A DNA stretch of 64,000 nt from Galactobacillus timonensis. Lineage in GTDB: Bacteria > Bacillota_I > Bacilli_A > Erysipelotrichales > Erysipelotrichaceae. The stretch is from positions 362,834-426,833 of the forward strand of contig NZ_LT964740.1 in the NCBI RefSeq assembly GCF_900240265.1, in the 5' to 3' direction. Position numbers and translations under genes: made by a program. Under the pieces are notes generated by a model, which saw nothing but the letters and a program-made list of their open reading frames with translations, was not told where the DNA came from and did no database searches. How positions within the stretch are numbered: position 1 is the first letter of the stretch; each line of letters opens with the position of its first letter. Positions 9,001 to 15,656 of this stretch are shown here, in pieces.

Positions 9001-9373
9001 AATCGGTGATCAAAGAATGCCAGATGGTAAAGGTCTTAAACTATTTATGAGCCCTGTTCGTTTCCAAAATATGGAGGCTGAGAACAGCAATAATATCGAC
9101 ATGTATGAATCGGTATCTTCAAATTGGAAACAATTTAAACTATTCCCAGCAATAATCGATAAGAAAACCGGGCAGCCTAAATTATTCTATGAACTTGCTA
9201 TAACTAAGAATATATCAAGCATTAGAATAGAAAATGAATGGGATATTTCAGAACCAGACTTAATTGAAATATCCGCAGTGCTTCCTTCAGATGACCCGGT
9301 TGTACTTACCGATAATAAATCTCACATCCTTGATATTATTGAGACGAAGAAACAAATGCAGAATAAACCATAA
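6068..9373 (+). CDS. Mrr-like PD-(D/E)XK nuclease domain fused to a large helical-repeat body; function unknown
   Basis: This 1101-aa protein is the only long plus-strand gene in the left third of the window and is clearly AT-rich. Residues 45-180 resemble a Mrr-type restriction endonuclease core: FEDFCRRIA at 49-57, GGGD ending at D75, then AFAISAK ending at K112, followed by DVTKI and a strand pattern ending in VRILDRSWFIDKV. Residues about 200-650 are alpha-helical and TPR-like (for example QPYKAISYYSRTLISLYNN). The C-terminal 250 residues form a separate domain around SHWRGLLFLNPSYIHGIALL. No Walker A motif was found, so it is not an obvious STAND ATPase. The ATG at 6068 has AGGAGG upstream; the adjacent ATG at 6071 is equally possible. 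Its position back-to-back with BREX suggests a defence role (inference). Confidence 0.75.
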   Translation: MMTPREFYKERYPEEFSDSVVIRVSKLDQDFFAYYLDTLTSNNKENEFEDFCRRIAQSEICPNLIPHTGPTGGGDSKVDSETYPVSEYISEKWYCGSPSAGKERWAFAISAKRDWKPKIKSDVTKIIKVNADQGRNYTKIFFMSNQFIPDKKRAEAEDELRKEFSIDVRILDRSWFIDKVIGNRDNTRIAVETLHLSENFLDEIKTGAKDAVRQQQFEANEQRMQASDVKSSELVKLSLENVTLARELEYPYEKVKGLIRRSERIANTYGLTIDKASAIYEASRTVFWWYDDPDEYVRFYEEYERLATSTKNIHLFQNLITMWMNLYRLSADKVLAKMNTDVDSSQRYDNDPLALASFYNAREHLKVIQEEYNHYISDASKPNTILEANAAYFPIRVFTGDPLDEIIDDLIKLLDQSDLHIDLNLENIFKMIVEVPIFSASNKYDALFEKAVSVASAKKEKQSAAIMLVKRAETIENEQPYKAISYYSRTLISLYNNENKDLLIKVIFHLAKLFESENLLWAARNFYIFDFCLCMNQYMKYGEMSPAMIASASALKYVELQLGHVINSLIFDRFLGITKSLYPQEIPNTENEDRHYDALLGIQIFRTPHETETYLLQLPEYLKNNGYIFSNIALNYDFGHYNEVLLQEYGGSKDNVDSFIGKWQNQPALEQMKAQPWYGVEGSLEFETSVLGCHIYVDADGPFSHGELEISSSVLACIESFFGTAVSQQLVSITGKITVHLQHVPGQQPFALCEVGPVSNYITMKFGDYDSSAILKQQEDFSNCILSLIASICDLMFNDDNSIEKFKALVESDEIFQRTESFANSVFIAIETLGINVFSYEKLVEDCDVTSMLLDHKPMYSSENEKSEATTNHTTVEHSKIIFEKIPDAIRQDISSNSEIQTSSVINLGAWDQSHWRGLLFLNPSYIHGIALLFENESCQYIFQEWIRDIGTYDKEDIIGIRVIKKYDKLHPYWYRVAIGDQRMPDGKGLKLFMSPVRFQNMEAENSNNIDMYESVSSNWKQFKLFPAIIDKKTGQPKLFYELAITKNISSIRIENEWDISEPDLIEISAVLPSDDPVVLTDNKSHILDIIETKKQMQNKP

Positions 9374-9398
9374 ACGAATAATGAGGGACCATAGTCAT

Positions 9399-10787
9399 TT
9401 AAAGGCTGTGATCCCTATTGTTCTTCTTGAACGTTTTCCGTTCCCGTTCATCTTCCAGGACGATCTCAGCATTCTTCAGTGCAATCTGCAGTTCCTTCGC
9501 TTTATTCCTGGCTGTGCGGTATTCCGCATAAACCTTTTTCTTTTCTCCTACAATCTGGCTGTATTCTTCGTTCAGTTCCTTTACCTTTGGGATCTTCTTA
9601 TCCGGCAGCTGATCAAAGGCAGCCTTGGCAGCTTCATGCTTGAGGATGTCTTTTTCATGCTCTGTGAGGAAGGTCGGATCATATCCGGACCTCCTGTATT
9701 CCTCATAAACATACTTGGTCCGGGAGTAATTGAAAATGTGATTCTTCAGCTGTCGGATCTCTTCCAGCCGATCATCCATGGACCGGATCTTTTCATGTAA
9801 ATCATCCGCTCCTCTGGATGCTTCCGAGGCAAGCCGGCGCAGTTCCTTCATATCATGGATATTGTTTTGCTGCAGAAAGAGCAGTACCTTTGCCATCTGC
9901 TTGACATTGAACTTTGCTGCCCAGCGCTGATAGCCTTTGCCTTTTCCCGACAGGATCTTATCCTGCAGATTGATCAGGAGATCCAGCTGTTCATCTTTCT
10001 TACGGACCGGACGTTTCTCTGTATTGCCTTGGATGTATTGCTCAATGTCCTGCTGGGAGAATCCTTCGCCCAGGGAATCCAGACGGATGAATCGCTTCTG
10101 CCCATGTCCTTTAACGGCGATATGCTTTCCTCGCTTTATCTCATACCCGGATTGCTCCAATGAAGAAAGAAATGCATCCATGGACTTCGGTTTCTTCTGA
10201 AGCTCATAACTGATCTGCCCCCGAAGTTCATCGCGGAATGAATGCCGTTTGGGATATGTTTTCCGCTTCTTCCGCTGCCCGACCGGCAGTTTCTGAATGA
10301 TGGATTTTCCGTGTTCCAGACAGATGATATCGCTCAGCGTCTGCAGAGCCAGTCCGCAAAAGAAGAAATTCTTGAACTTTTTCGTACAGTCCAAGGCAAC
10401 GGAGTTGAAGATGATGTGATTATGGATATGCCTGCGGTCCGTATGCGTCGATACGACAAAGGCATGTTCCCCTTTGGTAAAACGCATCGCTGTCTCATAA
10501 CCGATCTTATTTGCTTCTTCCGGCGTGATCTCACCGGGTTTGAAGGACTGTCGGATCTGATAAGCCAGGATATCTCCCTTGTAGACTCTACCTGTGATCC
10601 GCAGGTATTCTTCCTTGGAAAGTGCGAATTCCTGAGCTGCGGATTCCGGTCGGCAGGCATAGGAAGAAATGTATTTGCCATCCTCCGTCTTGTCCGGATT
10701 CTCCGAGTAATCGATCCGGTCCTGCAGGCTCTGAACTGAACTCTTCCCTTTTGTCTTATGCATGGAAATCAATTTGGTCGCTGCCAT
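9399..10787 (-). CDS. Relaxase/mobilization nuclease of ICE-A (MOBP-like)
   Basis: The 462-aa protein starts MAATKLISMHKTKG and has the metal-binding histidine triad in HTDRRHIHNHIIFNS (about residues 125-140), the hallmark of MOBP/VirD2-type relaxases that nick oriT and stay bound to the transferred strand through tyrosine. A candidate catalytic Tyr is in SSYACRPES near residue 43. The C-terminal half is charged and coiled-coil. The ATG at 10787 is preceded by GGGAGGTAAT. It is the last gene of the ICE-A transfer operon and has a terminator-like hairpin just upstream. The 3' end lies 26 bp from the convergent nuclease-repeat gene. Confidence 0.93.
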   Translation of the reverse strand: MAATKLISMHKTKGKSSVQSLQDRIDYSENPDKTEDGKYISSYACRPESAAQEFALSKEEYLRITGRVYKGDILAYQIRQSFKPGEITPEEANKIGYETAMRFTKGEHAFVVSTHTDRRHIHNHIIFNSVALDCTKKFKNFFFCGLALQTLSDIICLEHGKSIIQKLPVGQRKKRKTYPKRHSFRDELRGQISYELQKKPKSMDAFLSSLEQSGYEIKRGKHIAVKGHGQKRFIRLDSLGEGFSQQDIEQYIQGNTEKRPVRKKDEQLDLLINLQDKILSGKGKGYQRWAAKFNVKQMAKVLLFLQQNNIHDMKELRRLASEASRGADDLHEKIRSMDDRLEEIRQLKNHIFNYSRTKYVYEEYRRSGYDPTFLTEHEKDILKHEAAKAAFDQLPDKKIPKVKELNEEYSQIVGEKKKVYAEYRTARNKAKELQIALKNAEIVLEDERERKTFKKNNRDHSL

Positions 10788-10807
10788 ATTACCTCCCTAT
10801 AAAAAAT

Positions 10808-10840
10808 CCGGAGACCATCTGACATGCAGACGATCCCCGG
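10808..10840 (-). terminator. Intrinsic terminator or attenuator directly upstream of the relaxase gene
   Basis: On the minus strand CCGGGGATCGTCTG pairs with CAGATGGTCTCCGG (14 pairs including G-U) around a 5-nt loop, followed by ATTTTTT. The hairpin ends only 20 bp before the relaxase start codon, so it either ends the upstream message or gates relaxase expression. Confidence 0.7.
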
Positions 10841-10867
10841 AAGGTGATTCTCGATTTTATTCTGTTT

Positions 10868-11161
10868 TTACGAATGCAGGAAACCGGTCAGGCCGTCTCT
10901 GGCATCATCCATCAATCCAATCAGGATACCGGCACAAAGATAAATCACGAAGAGTGCCGCACCGATCAGCGTCAGCAGGAACACATCCCGCCAGCTCTGC
11001 CTGACCAGACTGTAGATATCGCAGATGGCAATGAAGATCAGGAACGGTCCGGTCACATAGGCAGAAAGATTTGTCAGAAGCTTCAGGATCGCACCGACAA
11101 ACGCCGTAATCACAATCAGCGGCAGAGAGAATATTTTCAGAATCATTCGGATCATAAACAT
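10868..11161 (-). CDS. Small ICE membrane protein
   Basis: This 97-aa protein has about three hydrophobic segments (residues 7-27 FSLPLIVITAFVGAIL, 33-50 AYVTGPFLIFIAICDIYSL, 62-85 LTLIGAALFVIYLCAGILIG). GAAGGAGG precedes the ATG at 11161. Similar short membrane proteins occur next to relaxase genes in Clostridial ICEs; their role in transfer is not established. I recognise the type by context and topology, not by a catalytic motif. Confidence 0.7.
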   Translation of the reverse strand: MFMIRMILKIFSLPLIVITAFVGAILKLLTNLSAYVTGPFLIFIAICDIYSLVRQSWRDVFLLTLIGAALFVIYLCAGILIGLMDDARDGLTGFLHS

Positions 11162-11237
11162 TGCGGCACCTCCTTCTGTCTGCAGAATATAAGATCAGAT
11201 CACAAGCCGCAAGGATGTCGTTTTGCTTTCTGAGAAA

Positions 11238-11585
11238 TCACGCCAGAGCCTTCAGCTCATTCACGATCGTATGACCTGCCTCAAACAGTTCATTGAAGCG
11301 GACCTGCAGATCCTCGATATCCTCCCGGTAAATGCTCCCGTCCGTATTTGCCCTTCTCGCATACTGATTCAGGTTGTTACTGCAGATGCCGAGCAGCCGG
11401 ACAAGCTCGTGCATTTCTGAGAAATCCAGCTTGATGCAGTATCCGTCCAGTGCCATCTTCCGGATATAGGCACTGCGGTTATGCATGCCGGCTTCCTCCA
11501 TCTTCTGCTGAATCCGCTCAACCTCATCCGGATCCAGCCGCAGAGAAATAAACGTATCGCGCTTTGCTTCCGTACTTTCACTCAC
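11238..11585 (-). CDS. mobC: Relaxosome accessory protein MobC
   Basis: The 115-aa protein has a ribbon-helix-helix-like N-terminus (FISLRLDPDEVERIQQKMEEAGMHNRSAYIRKMALDG) and the MobC core LVRLLGICSNNLNQYARRAN. MobC proteins bind near oriT and help the relaxase open the DNA. The start overlaps the upstream TTRAP stop by 4 bp, indicating translational coupling. The small membrane gene separates it from the relaxase. Confidence 0.9.
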   Translation of the reverse strand: MSESTEAKRDTFISLRLDPDEVERIQQKMEEAGMHNRSAYIRKMALDGYCIKLDFSEMHELVRLLGICSNNLNQYARRANTDGSIYREDIEDLQVRFNELFEAGHTIVNELKALA

Positions 11586-11785
11586 AGACAGGAATCCAGG
11601 ATCTGATCGTAATCTTTATCCGAGATCTGATTAAGCTTCGGCAGAAGGCCGTTCATCATTTTCTTCAGATCCTTGTCCTCCCTCGTCAGCATTCCCCGTA
11701 TTCTCGAAAGTTCTTTGATCAGTCCGGTGCGCGATCCCGGATTGTAGAGCATCATCAGCATTTTCTCATCCTTCGTAAATTTCAC
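11582..11785 (-). CDS. Transposon-transfer assisting protein, TTRAP family
   Basis: This 67-aa protein (MKFTKDEKMLMMLYNPGSR, ending LLPKLNQISDKDYDQILDSCL) fits the TTRAP family, short helical proteins found in conjugative transposons. The N-terminal MKFTxDE and the C-terminal KLxxxxDxxY pattern are the recognisable features. The molecular role is unknown. It overlaps mobC and lies 9 bp after the YodL/DUF4316 gene. Confidence 0.75.
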   Translation of the reverse strand: MKFTKDEKMLMMLYNPGSRTGLIKELSRIRGMLTREDKDLKKMMNGLLPKLNQISDKDYDQILDSCL

Positions 11786-11794
11786 TTCATCACC

Positions 11795-12412
11795 TCACTC
11801 TCTGATCTTTTCGAGCAGCTTCTCCGCCAGGTCCTTCGGAGGTTCCGGTGCAGATTCCTTCAGGTCCTTCAGCTGATCGAGTACGGATTCTTTTTTAACC
11901 TCACACTTGCATGGCTGCGGTTCCTCCGGAAGATTATTGATGATTCCGTCCAGTTGATTATCATTCTGCTCCATCATATCCTCAAGGGTGCGGATATGGT
12001 TCCTGCCGGAGAAGAACCCAGGCAGTTCCTGAAAGCCGATCGTATCCACGTAGTGTGCTGAGAGCACACCGTTCTGCCGGATGGCAATCACATCACTGAC
12101 CGACAGGCTGTGCCCGTGAAAATCTTCCGGGCGGGCTATGTTGAATCTCCGGTAGAGATCCTCCAGCATCGTTTCCTGATCCGCATAAGGAATCAGCGGA
12201 GCCGCATACACCATTTCATAATGATCAACGTCAGGTTCGGTCTGTTTCCTGTGCAGCGCGCTGTAAGACATGAACCGTTCTTCATCCGTTTCCGGTTCAT
12301 GCCGCAACTGCAGAATTGCATAGGTATCAGTGGTGTCTGTCAGAAAAGCTTCTACACGTTCCTGTTCGGATCCCTGACCGTTGACCTCATCCCATTTAAA
12401 TACTTTTGACAC
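11795..12412 (-). CDS. YodL-like / DUF4316 ICE protein
   Basis: The 205-aa protein carries a YodL-like domain (YAILQLRHEPETDEERFMSY to about residue 125, including SDVIAIRQNGVLSAHYVDTIGFQELPGFF) followed by a DUF4316-type tail (NHIRTLEDMMEQNDNQLDGIINNLPEE). These domains are frequent in large polyvalent proteins and small ORFs of Clostridial ICEs, where they sit near anti-restriction genes. Function is not known. It belongs to the run of ICE-A genes between the RadC-ArdC fusion and mobC. Confidence 0.8.
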   Translation of the reverse strand: MSKVFKWDEVNGQGSEQERVEAFLTDTTDTYAILQLRHEPETDEERFMSYSALHRKQTEPDVDHYEMVYAAPLIPYADQETMLEDLYRRFNIARPEDFHGHSLSVSDVIAIRQNGVLSAHYVDTIGFQELPGFFSGRNHIRTLEDMMEQNDNQLDGIINNLPEEPQPCKCEVKKESVLDQLKDLKESAPEPPKDLAEKLLEKIRE

Positions 12413-12425
12413 TGCCCTCCTCCTT

Positions 12426-12773
12426 TCAGCGTTCCGGTTCGAGTGCCATCTTATTATTATCTGCTGTCCGGATACTGCTCATTCCTTCTGCCTGCCGAAT
12501 GGAATCCAAAACAGATGCTCTCCGATCTGAACGTTCATAGGATTCCAGTTCGTTCAGCAGAGAAGATGCCTCTCCAAATAATTCATCATCCGGTTCCATG
12601 TCCTCTATTGCTTCGTGCAGAAATGATTGAATCCCTTTTGCATCCCCTTGCAGAAGATCTGCTTTGATCTGTTCAAATCCTGCCTCCCGGTCATCCATAG
12701 AATCCATGTAACCGTAAGGATCGAAATCATATGCAAACTGATCCAGGCGCCGTGCCAGTTCGTCTGTCTTCAT
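12426..12773 (-). CDS. Hypothetical ICE protein with a DDREA-type segment
   Basis: The acidic 115-aa protein contains YMDSMDDREAGFEQIKADLL followed by QSFLHEAIED. This resembles a segment found in large polyvalent proteins of ICEs (VDDREA, then IxxDLxxG, then FLxxxI), but I cannot assign a function. It starts at an ATG with a ribosome site, 15 bp after the RadC-ArdC gene and 14 bp before the YodL gene, so it is probably cotranslated with them. Confidence 0.6.
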   Translation of the reverse strand: MKTDELARRLDQFAYDFDPYGYMDSMDDREAGFEQIKADLLQGDAKGIQSFLHEAIEDMEPDDELFGEASSLLNELESYERSDRRASVLDSIRQAEGMSSIRTADNNKMALEPER

Positions 12774-12787
12774 TGGATCACCTCCCT

Positions 12788-14527
12788 CTAGCGCTCCGGA
12801 TCTCTGACTTCCCGCTTCATGCTTTTTACCGGATCCAGTTCAAAGCTCTTCAGTTCTTTCTCTGTCAGCGGACGATTGTATACCACATCGCCATATCTGC
12901 CGGATCCTTCATCATCGCAATACTCCAGCCCTTCTCTGGGCACGGCACCGGGTCCCGGCGGACGATGATTGCATTGATAGCGGTACTCTTTCGGCTTCTC
13001 TGTATTTTCAGCGACGGATAACTGCTGCAAGGCCCCAAGGACAGACGGCTGCTCAGCTGTCTGCTGAATATCAGCCTCACGCTCCTTCATCAATGCTTCC
13101 AGCTGTGCATCGATTCTGGTGATCAGATCACTTGCGGTGCTGCGGATCGTCTCCAGAGACGCTTTCAGCTCGGCTGTTTCCTTCCCCGAAGACCAGCCTG
13201 CGATATAGGCAAAGGAATAATCGGAAGTATCGATTCCATAGTGCTGGCAGATGGTATAAGCGACGCTCTCCGCCTCTACTTCTTTGGTCTGACTGTTCTT
13301 CTCTTTCCCGTCTGCTTTCATCTTTTCCAGGGAATGCAGGGTGGCGTGCGTCATCTCGTGGATCGCCGTCTTTACAGTCTGCGTTTCGCTCATTCCTTCC
13401 TGAATGGCAATCCTCTGATCGACTACCTGGTAATAGCCCTTTGCTCCGCCGGCGATTTCTTCAAAAACAATCGGTACCGGCGAAGTCCTCTTCAATGCTT
13501 CAAAGAACAGATCAAAGTCCTTCACCTGACCGGAAAGCTCATCCACGCCAAGTGTCTGCAGCTCTTTGCCTTCTGTCTGACTGACATCAAAGACGGTTGC
13601 CACACGGAAGGCTGGTCGTTCAATCTCGACCGTTTCCTTGACCGGTTGGCCGTTGGCATCCAGAATCGGTTTTCCGGTTGCCGGATCTTTCTTCTCCTGT
13701 TCTGCCTTCACCTTATATGGCGATGGTGCAATGATCCGGATCCCCTTCTCTCCCTTGCGGACCTGCCGACCGAAGTTCCGCTTCCATGACTGATATCCGG
13801 CTACCGAGGTGGCATCCGGTCTCTGCATGGCAATCAGGATCGTATTGTTCAGCGAATAGTGATGGAACTTGGACATCGTAGAGAGCCATTCTTTGTATTT
13901 GTCACTCTCAAAGATCTCCTGCACGCCCTTTTCCAGCTGATCCGTAATCTCCTCGATCGGCTTCTTCTTTGCCGGTGCAGCCTCCTGCTTCAAAGCTGTA
14001 AATCCTGCCGACGGTTCGGCAACTCCCTTCAGATCGATGTCATCCAGAGAAACTCTTTCCGGTGCGGGCGGAATCTTCAGGATGTCATGTTCCATGAAGG
14101 AGAAATACCGGTCATCATTGCCTATGATGATGTGGTCCTGTACCGGCGTTCCCAGCAGATCACAGATCTTCTGCAATCTGGCTGTCACATCGATATCCTC
14201 CTGGGAGGGCATCAGGTTCCCGCTTGGATGGTTATGGAAAAGCATGACCGATGACGCATTGGACAGGATTGTGCTCTTCAGAATTTCTCTTGGATGAGCA
14301 AGGGAAGCAGTCAGCGTACCGACTGACACAACATTGACGTTGATCGGCTTCATGTCATTGCGCAGATTGACAACGCAGAAGACTTCCCGATCATACTTCT
14401 TCAGGGTCTCTACAATGATCCGGACGGCATCCTGCGGACTGGTGATCGGCTCTGAAGAATACAGAGGCGGTTCCTTCACCATGCGGATTCCTACCTGTTC
14501 CAGCTTGTATTCTTTAGCTGAACGCAT
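12788..14527 (-). CDS. RadC-type JAB domain fused to an ArdC-type zincin anti-restriction domain
   Basis: The 579-aa protein has an N-terminal RadC/JAB domain (residues about 20-145) with HNHPSG at 98-103 and a following acidic residue near 111, matching the H-x-H-...-D metal site. After a linker, residues about 190-330 form an ArdC N-terminal-like domain (QLEKGVQEIFESDKYKEWL, then SLNNTILIAMQRPDATSVAGY, then GEKGIRI). A zincin motif, HEMTH, lies near residue 385. ArdC proteins protect incoming plasmid DNA from host restriction. I chose the ATG at 14527, with GGAGG 8 nt upstream, over the GTG at 14536. The tail is unconserved. Confidence 0.88.
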   Translation of the reverse strand: MRSAKEYKLEQVGIRMVKEPPLYSSEPITSPQDAVRIIVETLKKYDREVFCVVNLRNDMKPINVNVVSVGTLTASLAHPREILKSTILSNASSVMLFHNHPSGNLMPSQEDIDVTARLQKICDLLGTPVQDHIIIGNDDRYFSFMEHDILKIPPAPERVSLDDIDLKGVAEPSAGFTALKQEAAPAKKKPIEEITDQLEKGVQEIFESDKYKEWLSTMSKFHHYSLNNTILIAMQRPDATSVAGYQSWKRNFGRQVRKGEKGIRIIAPSPYKVKAEQEKKDPATGKPILDANGQPVKETVEIERPAFRVATVFDVSQTEGKELQTLGVDELSGQVKDFDLFFEALKRTSPVPIVFEEIAGGAKGYYQVVDQRIAIQEGMSETQTVKTAIHEMTHATLHSLEKMKADGKEKNSQTKEVEAESVAYTICQHYGIDTSDYSFAYIAGWSSGKETAELKASLETIRSTASDLITRIDAQLEALMKEREADIQQTAEQPSVLGALQQLSVAENTEKPKEYRYQCNHRPPGPGAVPREGLEYCDDEGSGRYGDVVYNRPLTEKELKSFELDPVKSMKREVRDPER

Positions 14528-14639
14528 CGGCATCACCTCCGATCGGGATCACCAGGATCACAGATTCTTCTGTCATAGGAAGATCGTCGCGGATTGTACC
14601 GGTTGTCGAGAATTCAATCAGTTCATCATCTTCATTCAT
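14514..14639 (-). CDS. Small acidic ICE protein overlapping the RadC-ArdC start
   Basis: This 41-aa ORF starts MNEDDELIEFSTTGTIRDDL behind AAAGGAGATCCT and overlaps the next gene by 14 bp, which suggests translational coupling. No function is recognised. A strong hairpin with a T-run lies 36 bp upstream of its start, so it is the first cistron after a possible attenuator. Confidence 0.55.
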   Translation of the reverse strand: MNEDDELIEFSTTGTIRDDLPMTEESVILVIPIGGDADAFS

Positions 14640-14674
14640 AGGATCTCCTTTCTCCTGTCCTGAAGGAAAGACAA

Positions 14675-14696
14675 CGGGCGGTCCAACAACCGCCCG
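14675..14696 (-). terminator. Intrinsic terminator between the DUF4366 gene and the small acidic gene
   Basis: CGGGCGGT and ACCGCCCG form a perfect 8-bp stem with a 6-nt loop on the minus strand, followed by TTGTCTTT. It sits 8 bp after the DUF4366 stop and 36 bp before the next start codon. Confidence 0.7.
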
Positions 14697-14703
14697 CATC
14701 TTC

Positions 14704-15402
14704 TTATTCATCCTCTTTGGATTCTTCATCTGCGCCATCATCTGTTTCCTCCGGAAGATCATATCCGTCATCGTCTTCGTTATAGTCCGCGTCCGGATCC
14801 GGCTGCTGTTCTGTCTTCTGTGTTTTCTTCTTCATTCGAATAGCAAAGAATCCGACAACACCGATCCCTGCCAGCATGACGCAGACAGCTGCCGGGATCC
14901 AGTTGATCGGTTTCTTCTCCTGTACTGTCGGCGTTGTTTCCGATTGACTCGCCGCTTCAGCAGCCTCCTTCTCTGCCTGTTCTTTAGCGGCTTGTTCTGC
15001 CGCTGTCTTCTCTGCCTCTTCCTGGGCTTCCGCGTCCAGAATTGCCTGAGCATCCTTATCATCCATCAGCGCCAGCAGATCCGATTCATCGACTGTATTC
15101 AGGAAATGAACCGTGTTTTCTCCCTGATCATCGCGGTCGATGATGATGTAGAAATAGTTGCCGTTCTTACTGACAACAGTGATGAACTGCTTGCCGGTCT
15201 TTTCGGAAGTAATGTCATCCACCAGCGTCATATTTCCTTCCGGTGTCAGGGGAGGAAGGCTTTCGTCTTCCTCCGGCTGTGTTTCTTCGGTAGTACCGGT
15301 ATCCGCAGATTCATTGGTCTGCGCATAAGCGGGGATTGAGGTGCAGCTCATCATTAATGCGCTGCAGCATAATAAGGTACTCAGCATTCGCTTAATCTTC
15401 AT
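14704..15402 (-). CDS. DUF4366 (CD1107-type) secreted/membrane ICE protein
   Basis: The 232-aa protein begins with a signal peptide ([19 protein letters not shown]), with a possible lipobox-like Cys soon after. The DUF4366 core is [16 protein letters not shown], then [20 protein letters not shown], then [18 protein letters not shown] charged Ala/Glu-rich coil follows, then a TM helix near residues 172-192 ([21 protein letters not shown]), then an acidic tail. This family is specific to Clostridial conjugative elements and is thought to be part of the cell-surface transfer apparatus. Its start overlaps the end of the DUF4315 gene by 11 bp. Confidence 0.88.
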   Translation of the reverse strand: MKIKRMLSTLLCCSALMMSCTSIPAYAQTNESADTGTTEETQPEEDESLPPLTPEGNMTLVDDITSEKTGKQFITVVSKNGNYFYIIIDRDDQGENTVHFLNTVDESDLLALMDDKDAQAILDAEAQEEAEKTAAEQAAKEQAEKEAAEAASQSETTPTVQEKKPINWIPAAVCVMLAGIGVVGFFAIRMKKKTQKTEQQPDPDADYNEDDDGYDLPEETDDGADEESKEDE

Positions 15403-15646
15403 TCTGCTTACCCTCCATGACATCTTCCGGAATCGCTCCCTGCGGGATCGGATCCTCCGCCATCTTCGCCAGCAGTCTTTGCAGCTGGTCCGGTGTCAGA
15501 TTCGCCGCATGGACGATATCACTGATTTCGGATTTTTCCTGTTCCGCATACTGTGCTTCCAGTTCCTGAATTCTTCTTCCATATTCTTCATAGCGGGCTC
15601 TGGTCTTCTCCAGATCCTCGCCGATCTTGTCTAATTTCCTGCTCAT
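15392..15646 (-). CDS. DUF4315 coiled-coil ICE protein
   Basis: The 84-aa protein ([20 protein letters not shown], then [20 protein letters not shown]) is a heptad-rich helix followed by [13 protein letters not shown], the DUF4315 pattern. I chose the ATG at 15646, which follows GGAGGAAAA 10 bp after the NlpC/P60 stop. The gene pair DUF4315-DUF4366 downstream of an NlpC/P60 hydrolase is a fixed arrangement in these ICEs. No biochemical role is known. Confidence 0.85.
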   Translation of the reverse strand: MSRKLDKIGEDLEKTRARYEEYGRRIQELEAQYAEQEKSEISDIVHAANLTPDQLQRLLAKMAEDPIPQGAIPEDVMEGKQNED

Positions 15647-15656
15647 TTTTTCCTCC

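Noticed and set aside
6068..9373. Idea that the nuclease-repeat protein is an Avs-type STAND ATPase
   Set aside because: No Walker A (GxxxxGK[ST]) or Walker B motif was seen anywhere in the 1101 residues.
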